40,036 nucleotides of DNA from Chersky-267 sp034666965 (GTDB taxonomy: Bacteria > Chloroflexota > Limnocylindria > Limnocylindrales > CSP1-4), in the NCBI GenBank assembly GCA_034666965.1, contig JAXDKT010000033.1, forward strand, positions 1-40,036, given 5' to 3'. Shown here piece after piece: positions 1-8,283 of this stretch; within the stretch, counting starts at the first letter, position 1; each line of letters starts with the position of its first letter. A model generated the notes under the pieces. That model saw nothing but the letters and a program-made list of their open reading frames with translations. It had not been told where the DNA came from and ran no database searches. The position numbers were made by a program, and so were the translations under genes.

Positions 1-317
1 ACGATCGCGTGATCGCCCGGACCGAGGGTTGCGCTGATGAGACAGAAGATGGCCTCCTCGGCGCCGGCGAAGACGAGCACGTCATCGGGGCTGACGTGCT
101 CGTACAGGGCGGCGATCTCGGCGCGCAGGAGGGGGTGACCGCTCGATTCGGTGTAACCCAGCCGGAGGCCCTCCCACAGCCCGCGAGCCTCGTCGTCGGC
201 CAGTGCCAGCAGCTCGGCCATGGGGTAGCCCTCGACGTCCGAGGCGCACAGGAGGTGCTCGACGGCGAACTCCCAGCGGGCGAAGTAGCGCTCGAGCTCG
301 AAGTCGGCGATCTTCAT
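1..317 (-). CDS. PLP-dependent aminotransferase, class I/II (3' end outside window)
   Basis: Only the first 105 residues lie in the window; the gene runs off the left edge. The N-terminus begins MKIADFELERYFARWEF and continues with an LGYTESSGHPLLRAEIA stretch and a VLVFAGAEEAIF stretch. This is the N-terminal pattern of a fold-type I aminotransferase subfamily whose members start with an 'FxLERYFAxxEF' signature. The PLP lysine is not included, so substrate cannot be inferred. ATG at 317 is chosen because the family homology starts at the first residue. A CATCAT hexamer ends exactly 6 bases upstream, so the mRNA may be leaderless. It diverges from the arginase-family gene at 383 with 65 bases between starts. 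Confidence 0.85.
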   Translation of the reverse strand, partial: MKIADFELERYFARWEFAVEHLLCASDVEGYPMAELLALADDEARGLWEGLRLGYTESSGHPLLRAEIAALYEHVSPDDVLVFAGAEEAIFCLISATLGPGDHAI

Positions 318-323
318 CGAGCG

Positions 324-376
324 ATGATGCCGGACACGCGGCGGCGGCGCTGGGGACATGGCTCGTCGCCTATCCT
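324..376. promoter_or_regulatory. Divergent -10-like elements placed for leaderless transcripts
   Basis: On the plus strand TATCCT (371-376) ends 6 bases before the ATG at 383. On the minus strand CATCAT (329-324) ends 6 bases before the ATG at 317. Neither start has a Shine-Dalgarno sequence. A -10 box about 6 bases ahead of the start codon places the RNA 5' end at or very near the start codon. No convincing -35 boxes are visible. The assignment is inferred from position only. Confidence 0.4.
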
Positions 377-382
377 CAGGCT

Positions 383-1318
383 ATGGCGCGACGGATCGTG
401 ATGGTCGGTTCGCCGACCGCGCTGGGCGGCCACTTCGACGGGATGGAGCGCACACCGGCCGAGCTGCGGGCGCGCGGGCTGGAGGCGCGCCTCCGGGCCC
501 GACCCGGGCTGGCCGGTGCGGAGCTCCGCGACGCGGGCGACGTCGAAAACGAGCCCGGCTGGATCGCCGACGAGGATCCACGGGCCAGGAACCGCGCCCG
601 GATCTGCGCCTACCTGCCGCGGCTGGCCGACCACGTCGCCGGGGCCCTGGTCGGCGCCCCGGGCGACGCCCGCGGCGCTCTGGACGACGCTCAGCTGCTG
701 GTCCTCGGCGGCGATTGCACGACCCACGCCGGTGCCATGGCCGGGATCCGCCGAGCCCGACCGGGGTCCCGTCTCGGGATCGCCTGGTTCGATGCCCATG
801 GCGATTTCAACACGCCCGCCACGACCCCATCGGGCAACGTCTGGGGCATGCCCTTCGCGATGATCTGCGGGCGCGGCGAGAGCGATCTGCTGCAGGCCTG
901 CGACGCGCCCACCGCTCGTGAGGAGGACGCCGCGCTGCTCGGCGGCCAGGTCCTCGACGAGACCGAATCGCGGATGCTGGCCGCCGCGCGGGTGGCGCAT
1001 TTCGGGGCGGGCATGCTCGACGGCGACGCGGGCAGGGCCGCCCTCGCGGGCTGGGCCGGCACCGTCGCCAAACGCGTCGACGCGTTCTACGTCGCGTTCG
1101 ACCTGGATGCCCTCGACGCCTCGGGCGATTGGGCGCTGGCGATGCCCGAGCCGGGTGGGATCTCGCTCGAGACCGCGGTGGGGGCAGTCGCGACGATTGC
1201 AGCCGCAGGTCCGATCGCAGGTTTCGGGGCCACGGCCGTCCTGTTCGGTCGGGGCGGCGACACCGAGCGGACCGTCGACGCCGTGGCCAGCCTGGCCGAG
1301 GCGGCCCTGGGTCGCTGA
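383..1318 (+). CDS. Arginase/agmatinase (ureohydrolase)-family protein
   Basis: A 311-residue protein with the ureohydrolase motif order: GGDCTTHAG (109-117), DAHGDFN (137-143) and FDLDALD (239-245). Family enzymes hydrolyse guanidino compounds such as arginine, agmatine or formimidoylglutamate using two Mn ions. The aspartates and histidine of DAHxD and DxDxxD are present. The usual metal-binding histidine of GGDH is cysteine here (C112), as in some uncharacterised family members, so substrate and even activity are uncertain. The ATG at 383 begins MARRIVMVGSP, which starts the first strand of the fold; the longer open frame upstream has no family features. No other arginine or polyamine degradation gene is adjacent. 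Confidence 0.85.
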   Translation: MARRIVMVGSPTALGGHFDGMERTPAELRARGLEARLRARPGLAGAELRDAGDVENEPGWIADEDPRARNRARICAYLPRLADHVAGALVGAPGDARGALDDAQLLVLGGDCTTHAGAMAGIRRARPGSRLGIAWFDAHGDFNTPATTPSGNVWGMPFAMICGRGESDLLQACDAPTAREEDAALLGGQVLDETESRMLAAARVAHFGAGMLDGDAGRAALAGWAGTVAKRVDAFYVAFDLDALDASGDWALAMPEPGGISLETAVGAVATIAAAGPIAGFGATAVLFGRGGDTERTVDAVASLAEAALGR

Positions 1319-1360
1319 CCGGCCGAGCCGGGCGGCGCTGACCGGCCGAGCCGGGCGGCG
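1315..1360. repeat. 23-bp tandem repeat, two full copies
   Basis: Two exact copies of a 23-base unit beginning CTGACCGGCCGAGCC occupy 1315-1337 and 1338-1360, followed by a degenerate partial copy to about 1380. The first copy contains the TGA stop of the upstream gene, so the repeat duplicates the end of that reading frame. It fills most of the space between two convergent genes. No U-tract terminator is visible. Confidence 0.8.
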
Positions 1361-1376
1361 CTGTTGCCGGGCGGCG

Positions 1377-2084
1377 CTACTGGTCGAGCAGGTGGAGACT
1401 GGCGGCGATCGACCGGAAGTCCTTCTCGGTCAGACCGCTGCCACTCAACAGCCAGGCCGGGTTCTCCGACTCGTCGACGACCGCCGACAAGCCGTCGCCG
1501 TTGGTGCTGAGCTCGGCCTCGCGGTCGCCGAACAGAGCCGTACCCATGCTCGTCCCGGCCGGAACACAAGGGTTGCTGTCCGCGCAGACGGTGCCTTCGT
1601 CGAGGACAACCCGGGCCGAGTCCGCCCGGCGCCGGTAGGTGATCGTCAGCCGACCGCCGTTCTTGAGGCGATAGGTGCCCGTTTCGACCGACCAGCCCTT
1701 GGGCAGGACGGCGCAGTAGACCGGCCACGAGACCGCCTGGGTAAACGAGGCGAAGAAGTCGCGTGTGTCGGCAGAGCCGAAGCAGGCACTCGTGCCGCCG
1801 GCGGTGGGCGTCGGCTCGCTGCCGGGTGAGCTACTGGGCTCGTCGGTGGGCGGCTCGGTCGGGGCAGGGCTGGTGGACTCGGGCGGCCCGCCCGATGGCG
1901 TCTCGGTCGGTGGTCCGCCGGGGCTCTCGGAGCCGGCACCGAGCGATGGCGAGGCACTGCTGCCCGGCCCGGCGCTGAACTCGGGCGTGCCGTTGCAGGC
2001 GGCCAGGGTCAGCGCGACCAGCAGGACAAGCGCGCGCGATCCGCCCCGAGCGATCCTCCCCGGGCGGCGAACGAGCGTGGGCAT
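1377..2084 (-). CDS. Hypothetical lipoprotein with Ser/Pro/Thr-rich linker
   Basis: No family is recognised. From the ATG at 2084 the protein has 235 residues: a basic N-terminus, a hydrophobic stretch and a lipobox LAAC with the cysteine at residue 30. A low-complexity linker of about 65 residues rich in Ser, Pro, Thr and Gly follows. The C-terminal domain of about 135 residues begins TSACFGSADTRDFFASF and contains four or more cysteines (CFGS, VYCAV, TVCADSNPC) that could form disulfides outside the cell. A GTG at 2105 would add seven residues; neither start has a clear ribosome site. The gene begins 52 bases after the cobT stop, so it could ride on the cobalamin transcript, but nothing ties it to cobalamin function. 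Confidence 0.7.
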   Translation of the reverse strand: MPTLVRRPGRIARGGSRALVLLVALTLAACNGTPEFSAGPGSSASPSLGAGSESPGGPPTETPSGGPPESTSPAPTEPPTDEPSSSPGSEPTPTAGGTSACFGSADTRDFFASFTQAVSWPVYCAVLPKGWSVETGTYRLKNGGRLTITYRRRADSARVVLDEGTVCADSNPCVPAGTSMGTALFGDREAELSTNGDGLSAVVDESENPAWLLSGSGLTEKDFRSIAASLHLLDQ

Positions 2085-2136
2085 TCGTCCGCGCGCGCGT
2101 ATCACCGCCGCAGCCTAGCCGCCGGTCGGCGGACGG

Positions 2137-3213
2137 TCAACGCGCATTCCCGGTCTCCGTCGCCCGGCCGCTGACGGCCGCCTCCTCGAACGTGGCCATC
2201 TCCCGGTAGAGGCGCACGGTGGCGTCGACGACTCCCAGCGCAACCGCGGCGCCGCTGCCCTCCCCCAGGCGCAGATCGAGCTCGAGGATCGGCCGCAGCC
2301 CGAGCGCGTCCAGGACAACCCGGTGACCGGGCTCCGCCGAGCGATGACCCGCGTTGAGGTGCGGCCCGAGCGCGGGCGCGAGAGCGACGGCCACCAGCGC
2401 GGCGGCGCCCACGATGAAGCCGTCCAGGAGGACGGCGACTCGGGCCGCGCCGCTACCCAGGAGCAGCCCGACGATCCCGGCGATCTCGAAGCCGCCGACC
2501 GTCGCCAGGACCGCGATCGGATCGCCGGCGCCCAGCCGGTGGCCCGCGATGGCGGCGTCGATCAGCGCGATCTTGCGGGCCAGCTCCGGGTCGGCCAGAC
2601 CCGTGCCCCGGCCGGTCACCTCCGCGGCCGGCCGGCCGGTCAGCACCGCGACGATCGCCGCGGCGGCGGTCGAGTTGCCGATCCCCATCTCGCCGGGAAC
2701 GATCAGCTCGACGCCATCAGCCGCGAGACTCGCGGCGATCTCGATGCCGGCCTCGATGCCGGCCAAAGCCTGGCGCTCGGTCATCGCCGGCCCGGCCGAG
2801 AGATCGGCCGTCCCGGGACCGAGCCGCCGCGAAAGCAGATCGTCGCGGGGCGGGATCGCGGTCGCGACGCCCATGTCGACCACGACCAGGCGCGCCCCGA
2901 GCTGCCGGCCGAGGGCGCTGATCGCCGCCCCACCGCTCAGGAAGTTGGCGACCATCTGACCGGTTACCTCGGACGGGTAGGCGGAGACCCCGCGTGCGGC
3001 GACCCCATGGTCGGCCGCCATGACCACGATCGCCCGGCGCTCGATCGAGGGCATCGCCGCACCCCGGACGCCGGCCAACTGGACCACGAGGTCCTCGAGC
3101 CGGCCCAGGCTGCCACGGGGCTTGGTCAACTGGTCGAGCCGCTCGCGAGCGGCGTCCATGGCCGCAACGTCCAGCGGTGGGATCGCGGCGACGGTCTCGT
3201 CGAGAAGGCTCAT
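2137..3213 (-). CDS. cobT: Nicotinate-nucleotide--dimethylbenzimidazole phosphoribosyltransferase CobT
   Basis: CobT transfers phosphoribose from nicotinate mononucleotide to a lower-ligand base such as 5,6-dimethylbenzimidazole, giving alpha-ribazole phosphate for the cobalamin nucleotide loop. The 358-residue product has the family marks TKPRGSLG (30-37), MAADHGVA (65-72), GEMGIGNST (174-182) and, near the C-terminus, GEGSGAA carrying the expected catalytic glutamate. Length is normal. The ATG at 3213 overlaps the cobC stop as ATGA, showing translational coupling, and is preferred to the open frame that extends upstream through cobC. It is the last recognised cobalamin gene of the operon. 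No gene for making dimethylbenzimidazole (bluB or bza) is seen in the window. Confidence 0.97.
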   Translation of the reverse strand: MSLLDETVAAIPPLDVAAMDAARERLDQLTKPRGSLGRLEDLVVQLAGVRGAAMPSIERRAIVVMAADHGVAARGVSAYPSEVTGQMVANFLSGGAAISALGRQLGARLVVVDMGVATAIPPRDDLLSRRLGPGTADLSAGPAMTERQALAGIEAGIEIAASLAADGVELIVPGEMGIGNSTAAAAIVAVLTGRPAAEVTGRGTGLADPELARKIALIDAAIAGHRLGAGDPIAVLATVGGFEIAGIVGLLLGSGAARVAVLLDGFIVGAAALVAVALAPALGPHLNAGHRSAEPGHRVVLDALGLRPILELDLRLGEGSGAAVALGVVDATVRLYREMATFEEAAVSGRATETGNAR

Positions 3214-3770
3214 GACCGGACCTGCGTTCGCAGGGGGACGATCACCACCGCCCCCGGCGCCGGCTCGAGGGTCGGTGTGGCGTCGCCGCCAAGCAGCGCG
3301 GTCAGGGCCCGGATCGGCCCGGCGTGGCTGACCGCGACGATGTCGCCCTGCGTGCCGGCGAGCATCGCCGCAACCTCGTGGAGGCGAGCTCGAAATTCGC
3401 TGGCCGACTCGCCGTCGGGCCAATCCACGTCGAGGTCGCCGGCCAGCAGACGCTCGGAAATCGTCGGCCAGCGGTGGCTGACCTCATCGAACGAGAGGCC
3501 CTCCGCGGCGCCGAAGTCCACCTCCGCCAGCCGGTCGTCGACGGCCGCCGGGCCGCCGATGCGTTTGGCCACCAGGCGGGCCGTGCCGAGCGCCCGTCGA
3601 CTCGGGCTGCAGATCACCGCGGTGCCCGGCGCCACGAGACCGGCCACCCGGCGCGCCGCTCGGCGGGCCTGCTCCAGCCCGGCCGGCGAAAGCTCGGGGT
3701 CCGAGCGGCCGCAATAGCGCCGACCGGTCCAGGCGGTCGCGCCATGACGGACCAGGACGATCCGGCTCAT
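3210..3770 (-). CDS. cobC: Histidine phosphatase, probable alpha-ribazole phosphatase CobC
   Basis: A 186-residue phosphoglycerate-mutase-like histidine phosphatase. The RHG motif with the phospho-accepting histidine (H9) opens the protein (IVLVRHGATAW), a PSRRALGTA segment follows, and the second histidine lies in VAVSHAGPIRA. In this position between cobU and cobT the likely job is removing phosphate from alpha-ribazole phosphate or adenosylcobalamin phosphate. The family is broad, so function is taken from context. The ATG at 3770 overlaps the cobU stop as ATGA and its own stop overlaps the cobT start the same way. Confidence 0.88.
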   Translation of the reverse strand: MSRIVLVRHGATAWTGRRYCGRSDPELSPAGLEQARRAARRVAGLVAPGTAVICSPSRRALGTARLVAKRIGGPAAVDDRLAEVDFGAAEGLSFDEVSHRWPTISERLLAGDLDVDWPDGESASEFRARLHEVAAMLAGTQGDIVAVSHAGPIRALTALLGGDATPTLEPAPGAVVIVPLRTQVRS

Positions 3771-4321
3771 GACCGCGCGGACCGAGCCGGATCGCCGCCC
3801 TTGAGCGCCAGCGGCAGCCCGGCGACCATGAACACGACCTCGTCGAACTCCGCGGCGACCTGCTGGTTGAGCCAGCCCTGGTCGTCGCGGAACCGCCGCC
3901 CGAGCTCGAAGGCCGGAACGACGCCGTGACCCACCTCGTCGCCGACCACCGCGATCCGCGCCGCGACCGCATCGAGGCTCGCCCTCAGGGCCTCCCAGGC
4001 CGGGGCGATCGGCCGTCCGGCCTCGACCAGCGCGCTGACCCACAGCGTCAGGCAGTCGATCAGCACCACCGCGTCGGGACGATCTGCGCCGGGTGCGCTG
4101 GCCAGGACCGCGGGCAGCTCGAGGCCGGCCTCGACCGTGCGCCAGGCGGCGGGACGGTGGGCGCGGTGGGCGGCGATCCGGTCATCGAGCTCCGGATCGC
4201 CCGTCCGGGCCGTGGCCACGAAGGTGACGTCCTCGCCCCCGACCGTTCGTGCCCACTCCAGCGCAAAGCGGCTCTTGCCGCTGCGGGTGCCACCCAGGAC
4301 CAGCAGGCGCCGTGCCGTCAT
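3767..4321 (-). CDS. cobU: Adenosylcobinamide kinase / cobinamide-phosphate guanylyltransferase CobU
   Basis: CobU phosphorylates adenosylcobinamide and attaches GMP, producing the activated intermediate used by CobS. The 184-residue protein opens with a P-loop LVLGGTRSGKS (7-17), followed by FVATARTGDPELDDRIAAH and VLIDCLTLWVSAL, all family signatures, then VGDEVGHGVVP and the GxLNQxVA-like GWLNQQVAA. Length matches the family. The ATG at 4321 overlaps the cobS stop (ATGA). The large open frame extending upstream in the same phase is a shadow of cobS. Confidence 0.97.
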   Translation of the reverse strand: MTARRLLVLGGTRSGKSRFALEWARTVGGEDVTFVATARTGDPELDDRIAAHRAHRPAAWRTVEAGLELPAVLASAPGADRPDAVVLIDCLTLWVSALVEAGRPIAPAWEALRASLDAVAARIAVVGDEVGHGVVPAFELGRRFRDDQGWLNQQVAAEFDEVVFMVAGLPLALKGGDPARSARS

Positions 4322-5082
4322 GGCCGGACGACCGCGGCCGTGACCAGGCCCGCCGTCAGGCCGAGCTCGATCGCGGCCCCGTAGGCGTCGCCGGTCGCCC
4401 CGCTCTGGACCCGGGCCAGCCCGACGAGGGCGACGGTGCCCACGGCCACCGCGATCAGCGCCGCGACCACCGGCAGGACCGTCCGACCGGCCAGCGCGGC
4501 GACCCCGACGACCACGACCAGGCCCGCCGCCGAGGTGGCCGCGGCGGCCGCGGAGGTACCCTCCGCGAACCAGGCCCCGAGGCCCTCGCGCCGGTGCGTC
4601 ACCCAGCGCGCGAGCGTGGCAACGGTCGCCCGGCTGGCGGTACAGCCGGCGATCAGGGCGCTGGCGGCGAGCCAGCGGTCGGTCCCGGCCAAGGCGGCCA
4701 GGCAGGCGACCTGGACGATCAGCACCAGGCTGACCGCCGCGGCGCCAGCGGCCCCGACCCGGGGGTCGCGCCGAGCTCGCTCGGCGCTGGACGGATCCGG
4801 GGCGGCCAGGTAATCGGCGCAGTCGGCCAGCCCGTCGAGATGGAGCGCGCCGCCGATCACTGCAAGCGCCGCCACCGACAAGGCCGCCGCCACGAGCGCG
4901 TCGCGGGGCGCCAGGGCGAGGATGGGCAGCGCGGCGACCGCCCCCATCACGGCGCCGACCAACGGGAACGCGGCGGCCCCGGTGCCCATCTCTCCCGACG
5001 GCCCGAGCGGCAGCCGGGTGAGCATCGCGCCAGCCGCCCGAATCGCGCCGAGGACGGAGGCCGGGCCCGGCCGGGTGGACAC
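4318..5082 (-). CDS. cobS: Adenosylcobinamide-GDP ribazoletransferase CobS
   Basis: CobS is the membrane enzyme that joins adenosylcobinamide-GDP to alpha-ribazole (or its phosphate). The 254-residue sequence has the N-terminal LTRLPLG segment, the family motif HLDGLADCADYL (81-92) with the acidic metal-binding residues, and the C-terminal GATGDAYGA motif. It contains about six hydrophobic segments. The ATG at 5082 lies 5 bases after the btuD stop, and its end overlaps cobU. Confidence 0.96.
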   Translation of the reverse strand: MSTRPGPASVLGAIRAAGAMLTRLPLGPSGEMGTGAAAFPLVGAVMGAVAALPILALAPRDALVAAALSVAALAVIGGALHLDGLADCADYLAAPDPSSAERARRDPRVGAAGAAAVSLVLIVQVACLAALAGTDRWLAASALIAGCTASRATVATLARWVTHRREGLGAWFAEGTSAAAAATSAAGLVVVVGVAALAGRTVLPVVAALIAVAVGTVALVGLARVQSGATGDAYGAAIELGLTAGLVTAAVVRP

Positions 5083-5087
5083 GCCGC

Positions 5088-5888
5088 CTAGCCGACGATG
5101 CCCACGAGGGCCGGATCGACGCCGAACACCTCGCGGATCCGATCGGCCGAGAGCACCTCGCTCGACCGTCCGTCAGCGACGATCGCGCCCCGGTCGATGA
5201 GCAGGGTTCGCGGGAAGAAGTGACCCGCAAGGGCGAGGTCGTGGAGAACGCCGACGATCGTCACCCCGTCGCGCTCGTTGAGGTCGGCCAGCAGCTCCAT
5301 GACCTGGACCTGGTGACGGAGGTCCAGGTGGGCGGTCGGCTCGTCGAGCACGAGCAGCTCGGCGTCCTGGGCCACGGCCATCGCCAGGAGCACGAGCTGG
5401 CGCTCACCGAGCGATAGCTCGGAGGCGTCCCGCCCGAGGAGATGGCCGACGCCGACGCGATCGATCGCGGCGGCGATGGCGGCGCGGTCCACCGGCCGGA
5501 TCCCGCGCAACGGGTGCTCGTGCGGCAATCGGCCGAGGGCGACGACGTCCTCGACCCGGGCCGCGAACGGAAGCGAGGCCTGCTGCGGGACGACCGCGAC
5601 GCGGCGAGCGATCTGGAGGCGACTCAGCTCGGCGATCGGGAGCCCGTCGAACCGGATCGACCCGTGGCTCCGCCCGACGACCCCCAGGAGCGCCCGTAGG
5701 ATGGTCGACTTGCCGGCGCCATTGGGCCCCAGCAGGGCCAACCGCTCGCCGCGATCGATCCGGAACGAGACGCCGTGCAGGACCTCGCGTGAGCGATAAG
5801 CCACGGTCACGCCATCGAACGCCACCAGCGCCGCCCCGGTCGCGCCGGTCCCGACCGCCGAGGGGGCTGTCGTCTCGGGCGCACGCAT
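5088..5888 (-). CDS. btuD: Cobalamin ABC transporter ATP-binding protein BtuD
   Basis: This is the ATPase of a FecCD/BtuCD-type importer, 266 residues. Walker A is GPNGAGKST (54-62), the Q-loop region reads VVPQQASLPF, the signature is ELSLGERQ (157-164), Walker B is LLVLDEP (178-184) and the switch histidine is H216 in VLHDLALA. FecCD-class ATPases also serve siderophores and haem. The cobalamin assignment comes from the riboswitch ahead of the operon and the cob genes behind it. The ATG at 5888 follows the permease stop by two bases. Confidence 0.93.
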   Translation of the reverse strand: MRAPETTAPSAVGTGATGAALVAFDGVTVAYRSREVLHGVSFRIDRGERLALLGPNGAGKSTILRALLGVVGRSHGSIRFDGLPIAELSRLQIARRVAVVPQQASLPFAARVEDVVALGRLPHEHPLRGIRPVDRAAIAAAIDRVGVGHLLGRDASELSLGERQLVLLAMAVAQDAELLVLDEPTAHLDLRHQVQVMELLADLNERDGVTIVGVLHDLALAGHFFPRTLLIDRGAIVADGRSSEVLSADRIREVFGVDPALVGIVG

Positions 5889-5890
5889 CG

Positions 5891-6973
5891 TCAGACCTCG
5901 TAGCCGGACCGGGTCCGGCGCAGCAGGAGCACGAAGAACGGGGCCCCGATGAGCGCCGTGACCACACCGACCGGGATCTCGCCGAGCAGCCTCGCCCCCA
6001 GGTCGGCCCCGGTCAGCAGGACGGCTCCGAGGATCGCCGACAGGGGCAGGACCCGGCGGGCATCCGGGCCGACCACCATCCGGACCAGGTGCGGCGCAAC
6101 CAGCCCCACGAACCCGATCAGCCCGCTGATCGCCACCGACGCCGCGGTCACCAGCGTCGCCAGCAAGAGCAGGATCCGGCGCTCGCGGACGACGTCCACG
6201 CCGAGGTGCGCCGCGGACTCCTCACCCAGCAGCAGCCCATTCAGGCTGCGCGCCCGGAACCCGATGGCGATGGCGGCCAGGGCCACGATCGGCAGTGCCG
6301 TCGCGACCCGGCTCCACGACGACCCGTCGAAGCTGCCCAGGAGGTAGGCGAAGATCTGGCGGAGCTGCGCGCCCGAGAGGTACATGGCCATGGCCAGCCC
6401 GGCGGCCAGGAGCGAGCCGACGGCATAGCCGGTCAGGAGCACCGCGGTCATCGGGGCGAGCTGGTCTCGCCGGCTCAACCCGAGCACGACCGAGACCGCC
6501 ACGATCGCACCCGCGAAGGCCAGCAGGTTGACCAGGCCGAACTCGAAGACGAGGGTCCGGATGGGGATCAGCACGGCGATCGCGGCGCCAAGGGCCGCGC
6601 CACTGGCCGTGCCCAGGACATACGGATCGGCGAGGGGATTGCGCAGCAGGCCCTGGTAGGTCGCACCGGCGACGGCCAGCCCGGCGCCGACGACCATCGC
6701 CGACAGGACCCGCGGCAGGCGCAGGTCGATGACGATCGTCTCGGCCGCCGCCGGCCAGTGCAGGCCGACATCGATCCCGAGCAGGCGGTGGAGCAGGATG
6801 GCCACGGTCTGGTCGGGCGAGATCCAGACGCTGCCCAGCCCGATGCCGAGGACGAGCACGAAACCAAGCGCCACCACGCCAGCGACGAGCAGCGGCCCGG
6901 GGCGCGTGCGCACCCGCTCGGCCAGGCCCCGACGCGCTGCGCGCGTTCCCAGTAAGAGGCTGCCCGTGGCCAC
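5891..6973 (-). CDS. btuC: Cobalamin ABC transporter permease BtuC
   Basis: A 360-residue FecCD-family permease with about nine to ten hydrophobic helices. Family marks are LRLPRVLSAMVVGAGLAVAG, the GLLRNPLADPYVLGTASGA region that contacts the ATPase, and the C-terminal GFVGLVAPHLVRM followed by GEIPVGVVTALIGAPFF. It forms the channel through which corrinoid is driven by BtuD. It sits between the binding protein (2-base gap) and the ATPase, with a short hydrophilic N-terminus before the first helix. Confidence 0.94.
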   Translation of the reverse strand: MATGSLLLGTRAARRGLAERVRTRPGPLLVAGVVALGFVLVLGIGLGSVWISPDQTVAILLHRLLGIDVGLHWPAAAETIVIDLRLPRVLSAMVVGAGLAVAGATYQGLLRNPLADPYVLGTASGAALGAAIAVLIPIRTLVFEFGLVNLLAFAGAIVAVSVVLGLSRRDQLAPMTAVLLTGYAVGSLLAAGLAMAMYLSGAQLRQIFAYLLGSFDGSSWSRVATALPIVALAAIAIGFRARSLNGLLLGEESAAHLGVDVVRERRILLLLATLVTAASVAISGLIGFVGLVAPHLVRMVVGPDARRVLPLSAILGAVLLTGADLGARLLGEIPVGVVTALIGAPFFVLLLRRTRSGYEV

Positions 6974-6975
6974 GG

Positions 6976-8112
6976 TCAGGGTGTCGACAGCACGGTGGCG
7001 AGCTCCGGATGGATCGCGACGGCGAGGTTCACCAGACCCTCCACCAGGCGCGGCCCCGGGCGCGTGATCAGGATGTCCATCGCCGGGCGGATGGCGCCGG
7101 TCTTGACCGCGGTCATCGTCCCCCAGCCGGGACGCGCCTTGACGATGGCGGGCGTCGCCCCATAGGCCGCGTCGCCGAGGACGATCACCTCCGGGTCGGC
7201 GGCGACCAGCTTCTCCAGTGAGATGTCGTATTTGTTCGGGTCGCCGGTGGTGATCGGGTCGCCGCCGGCCTGATCGATCATCCCGGCGAGGAACGACTCG
7301 TCGGAGGGTCCATAGATGGCGCCCGTGGTGTCGATCTCGTAGAACGTCCGCGGCTTGGCCAGGCTCTGGGTCGCGGCCACCACCCGATCGAAGCCGGCCT
7401 GCATCGTGGCCGTCAGCGCGTGCGCGGCCGGTCCCTCGCCGACGGCGTCCCCGACCAGCTCGATGTCGGCCAGGACGGCGGCCACGTTGCGGGCGTAGAC
7501 CACCAGGACCGGAATGCCCAGGTTCCGCAGCTTGGCCAGCTGGTCCGGCGGGTTGAAGCCGTTGCCGCCAGCCACGACCAAGTCGGCATCCATGGCCACG
7601 ATCTTCTCGATGTCGATGGCGGTGAATGAGGCGACGTCGGGGAGGGCGACCGCCTCGGGCGGGTAGTCGTCGAAGTCCGTGGTGGCGATCACCCGCGGAC
7701 CGGCGCCGATCTTGAACAGGACCTCGGTCGTGGCCGGGGTCAGCGACACGATCTTGGTGGGCTCGCTGGCCAGGGCGACCTGGGTGCCCTCGTCATCGGT
7801 CAGGGTCAGGGGGAAGGTCGCCGCCGGCTCGGGTGTCTCGGTCGGCTCGGGGGTCCCGCTGGCCGGTGGGACGATCGACGCGGTCGCGTTGGGCGGGATC
7901 GAAACGGGCGTCGCCGTCGCTCCACCGCACGCGCCGGCGACGAGGATGACCGCCATGACCGCCGTCAGGAGGCGGGCGACGGCTGGCGCGCCGAATGGCG
8001 AGCGGTTCGTTCTGGCGCCCCGGCGCCGGGCGGGTGCGGGACGGTCGGAGGCGCCGTCGCCGGGCGCAGGAAACCCCTCGACGGGCGGTCGAGGGGCGGA
8101 AGACGGGCTCAC
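6976..8112 (-). CDS. btuF: Cobalamin-binding lipoprotein BtuF
   Basis: A substrate-binding protein of the BtuF/FepB class, 378 residues. The GTG at 8112 gives a long basic N-terminus, a hydrophobic segment (about 48-60) and a lipobox-like sequence ending at C62, then a Pro/Thr/Glu-rich linker. The mature part has the class III binding-protein pattern: IVSLTPATTEVLFKIGAG, a VAMDADLVVAGG loop and a DPEVIVLGD segment. The start is supported by AAAGGG (8128-8123) ten bases upstream. It is the first gene after the cobalamin riboswitch and should be switched off when adenosylcobalamin is plentiful. Confidence 0.92.
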   Translation of the reverse strand: MSPSSAPRPPVEGFPAPGDGASDRPAPARRRGARTNRSPFGAPAVARLLTAVMAVILVAGACGGATATPVSIPPNATASIVPPASGTPEPTETPEPAATFPLTLTDDEGTQVALASEPTKIVSLTPATTEVLFKIGAGPRVIATTDFDDYPPEAVALPDVASFTAIDIEKIVAMDADLVVAGGNGFNPPDQLAKLRNLGIPVLVVYARNVAAVLADIELVGDAVGEGPAAHALTATMQAGFDRVVAATQSLAKPRTFYEIDTTGAIYGPSDESFLAGMIDQAGGDPITTGDPNKYDISLEKLVAADPEVIVLGDAAYGATPAIVKARPGWGTMTAVKTGAIRPAMDILITRPGPRLVEGLVNLAVAIHPELATVLSTP

Positions 8113-8144
8113 GGGATGCCTACCCTTTCTCTCGAAGGTCGAGC

Positions 8145-8278
8145 ATGACCTCAGGGTCGGCGACCGGACTCGCGCGGTCGGCTCGGGCGGGAACCCAAGA
8201 CGCCGCGACCACCGTAGCGGGACTGTGCCGGGATCTCACCGGCTTCGCGACCCAGCGGTCTGGCGTATGCAGTTGACC
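8145..8278 (-). promoter_or_regulatory. Cobalamin riboswitch
   Basis: Read on the minus strand, the leader contains AAGCCGGTGAGATCCCGGC, then ACAGTCCCGCTACGGT, which matches the conserved core of the cobalamin aptamer (AAnCCGGTGnnAAnCCGG, then CnGTCCCGCnACnGT). A later GAGTCCGGTCGCCGACC occupies the place of the usual GAGTCAGGAnACCTGCC element. The aptamer ends about 33 bases before the btuF start, so the expression platform is short and probably controls translation. Exact ends are estimated by eye. Confidence 0.93.
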
Positions 8279-8283
8279 GGCAG

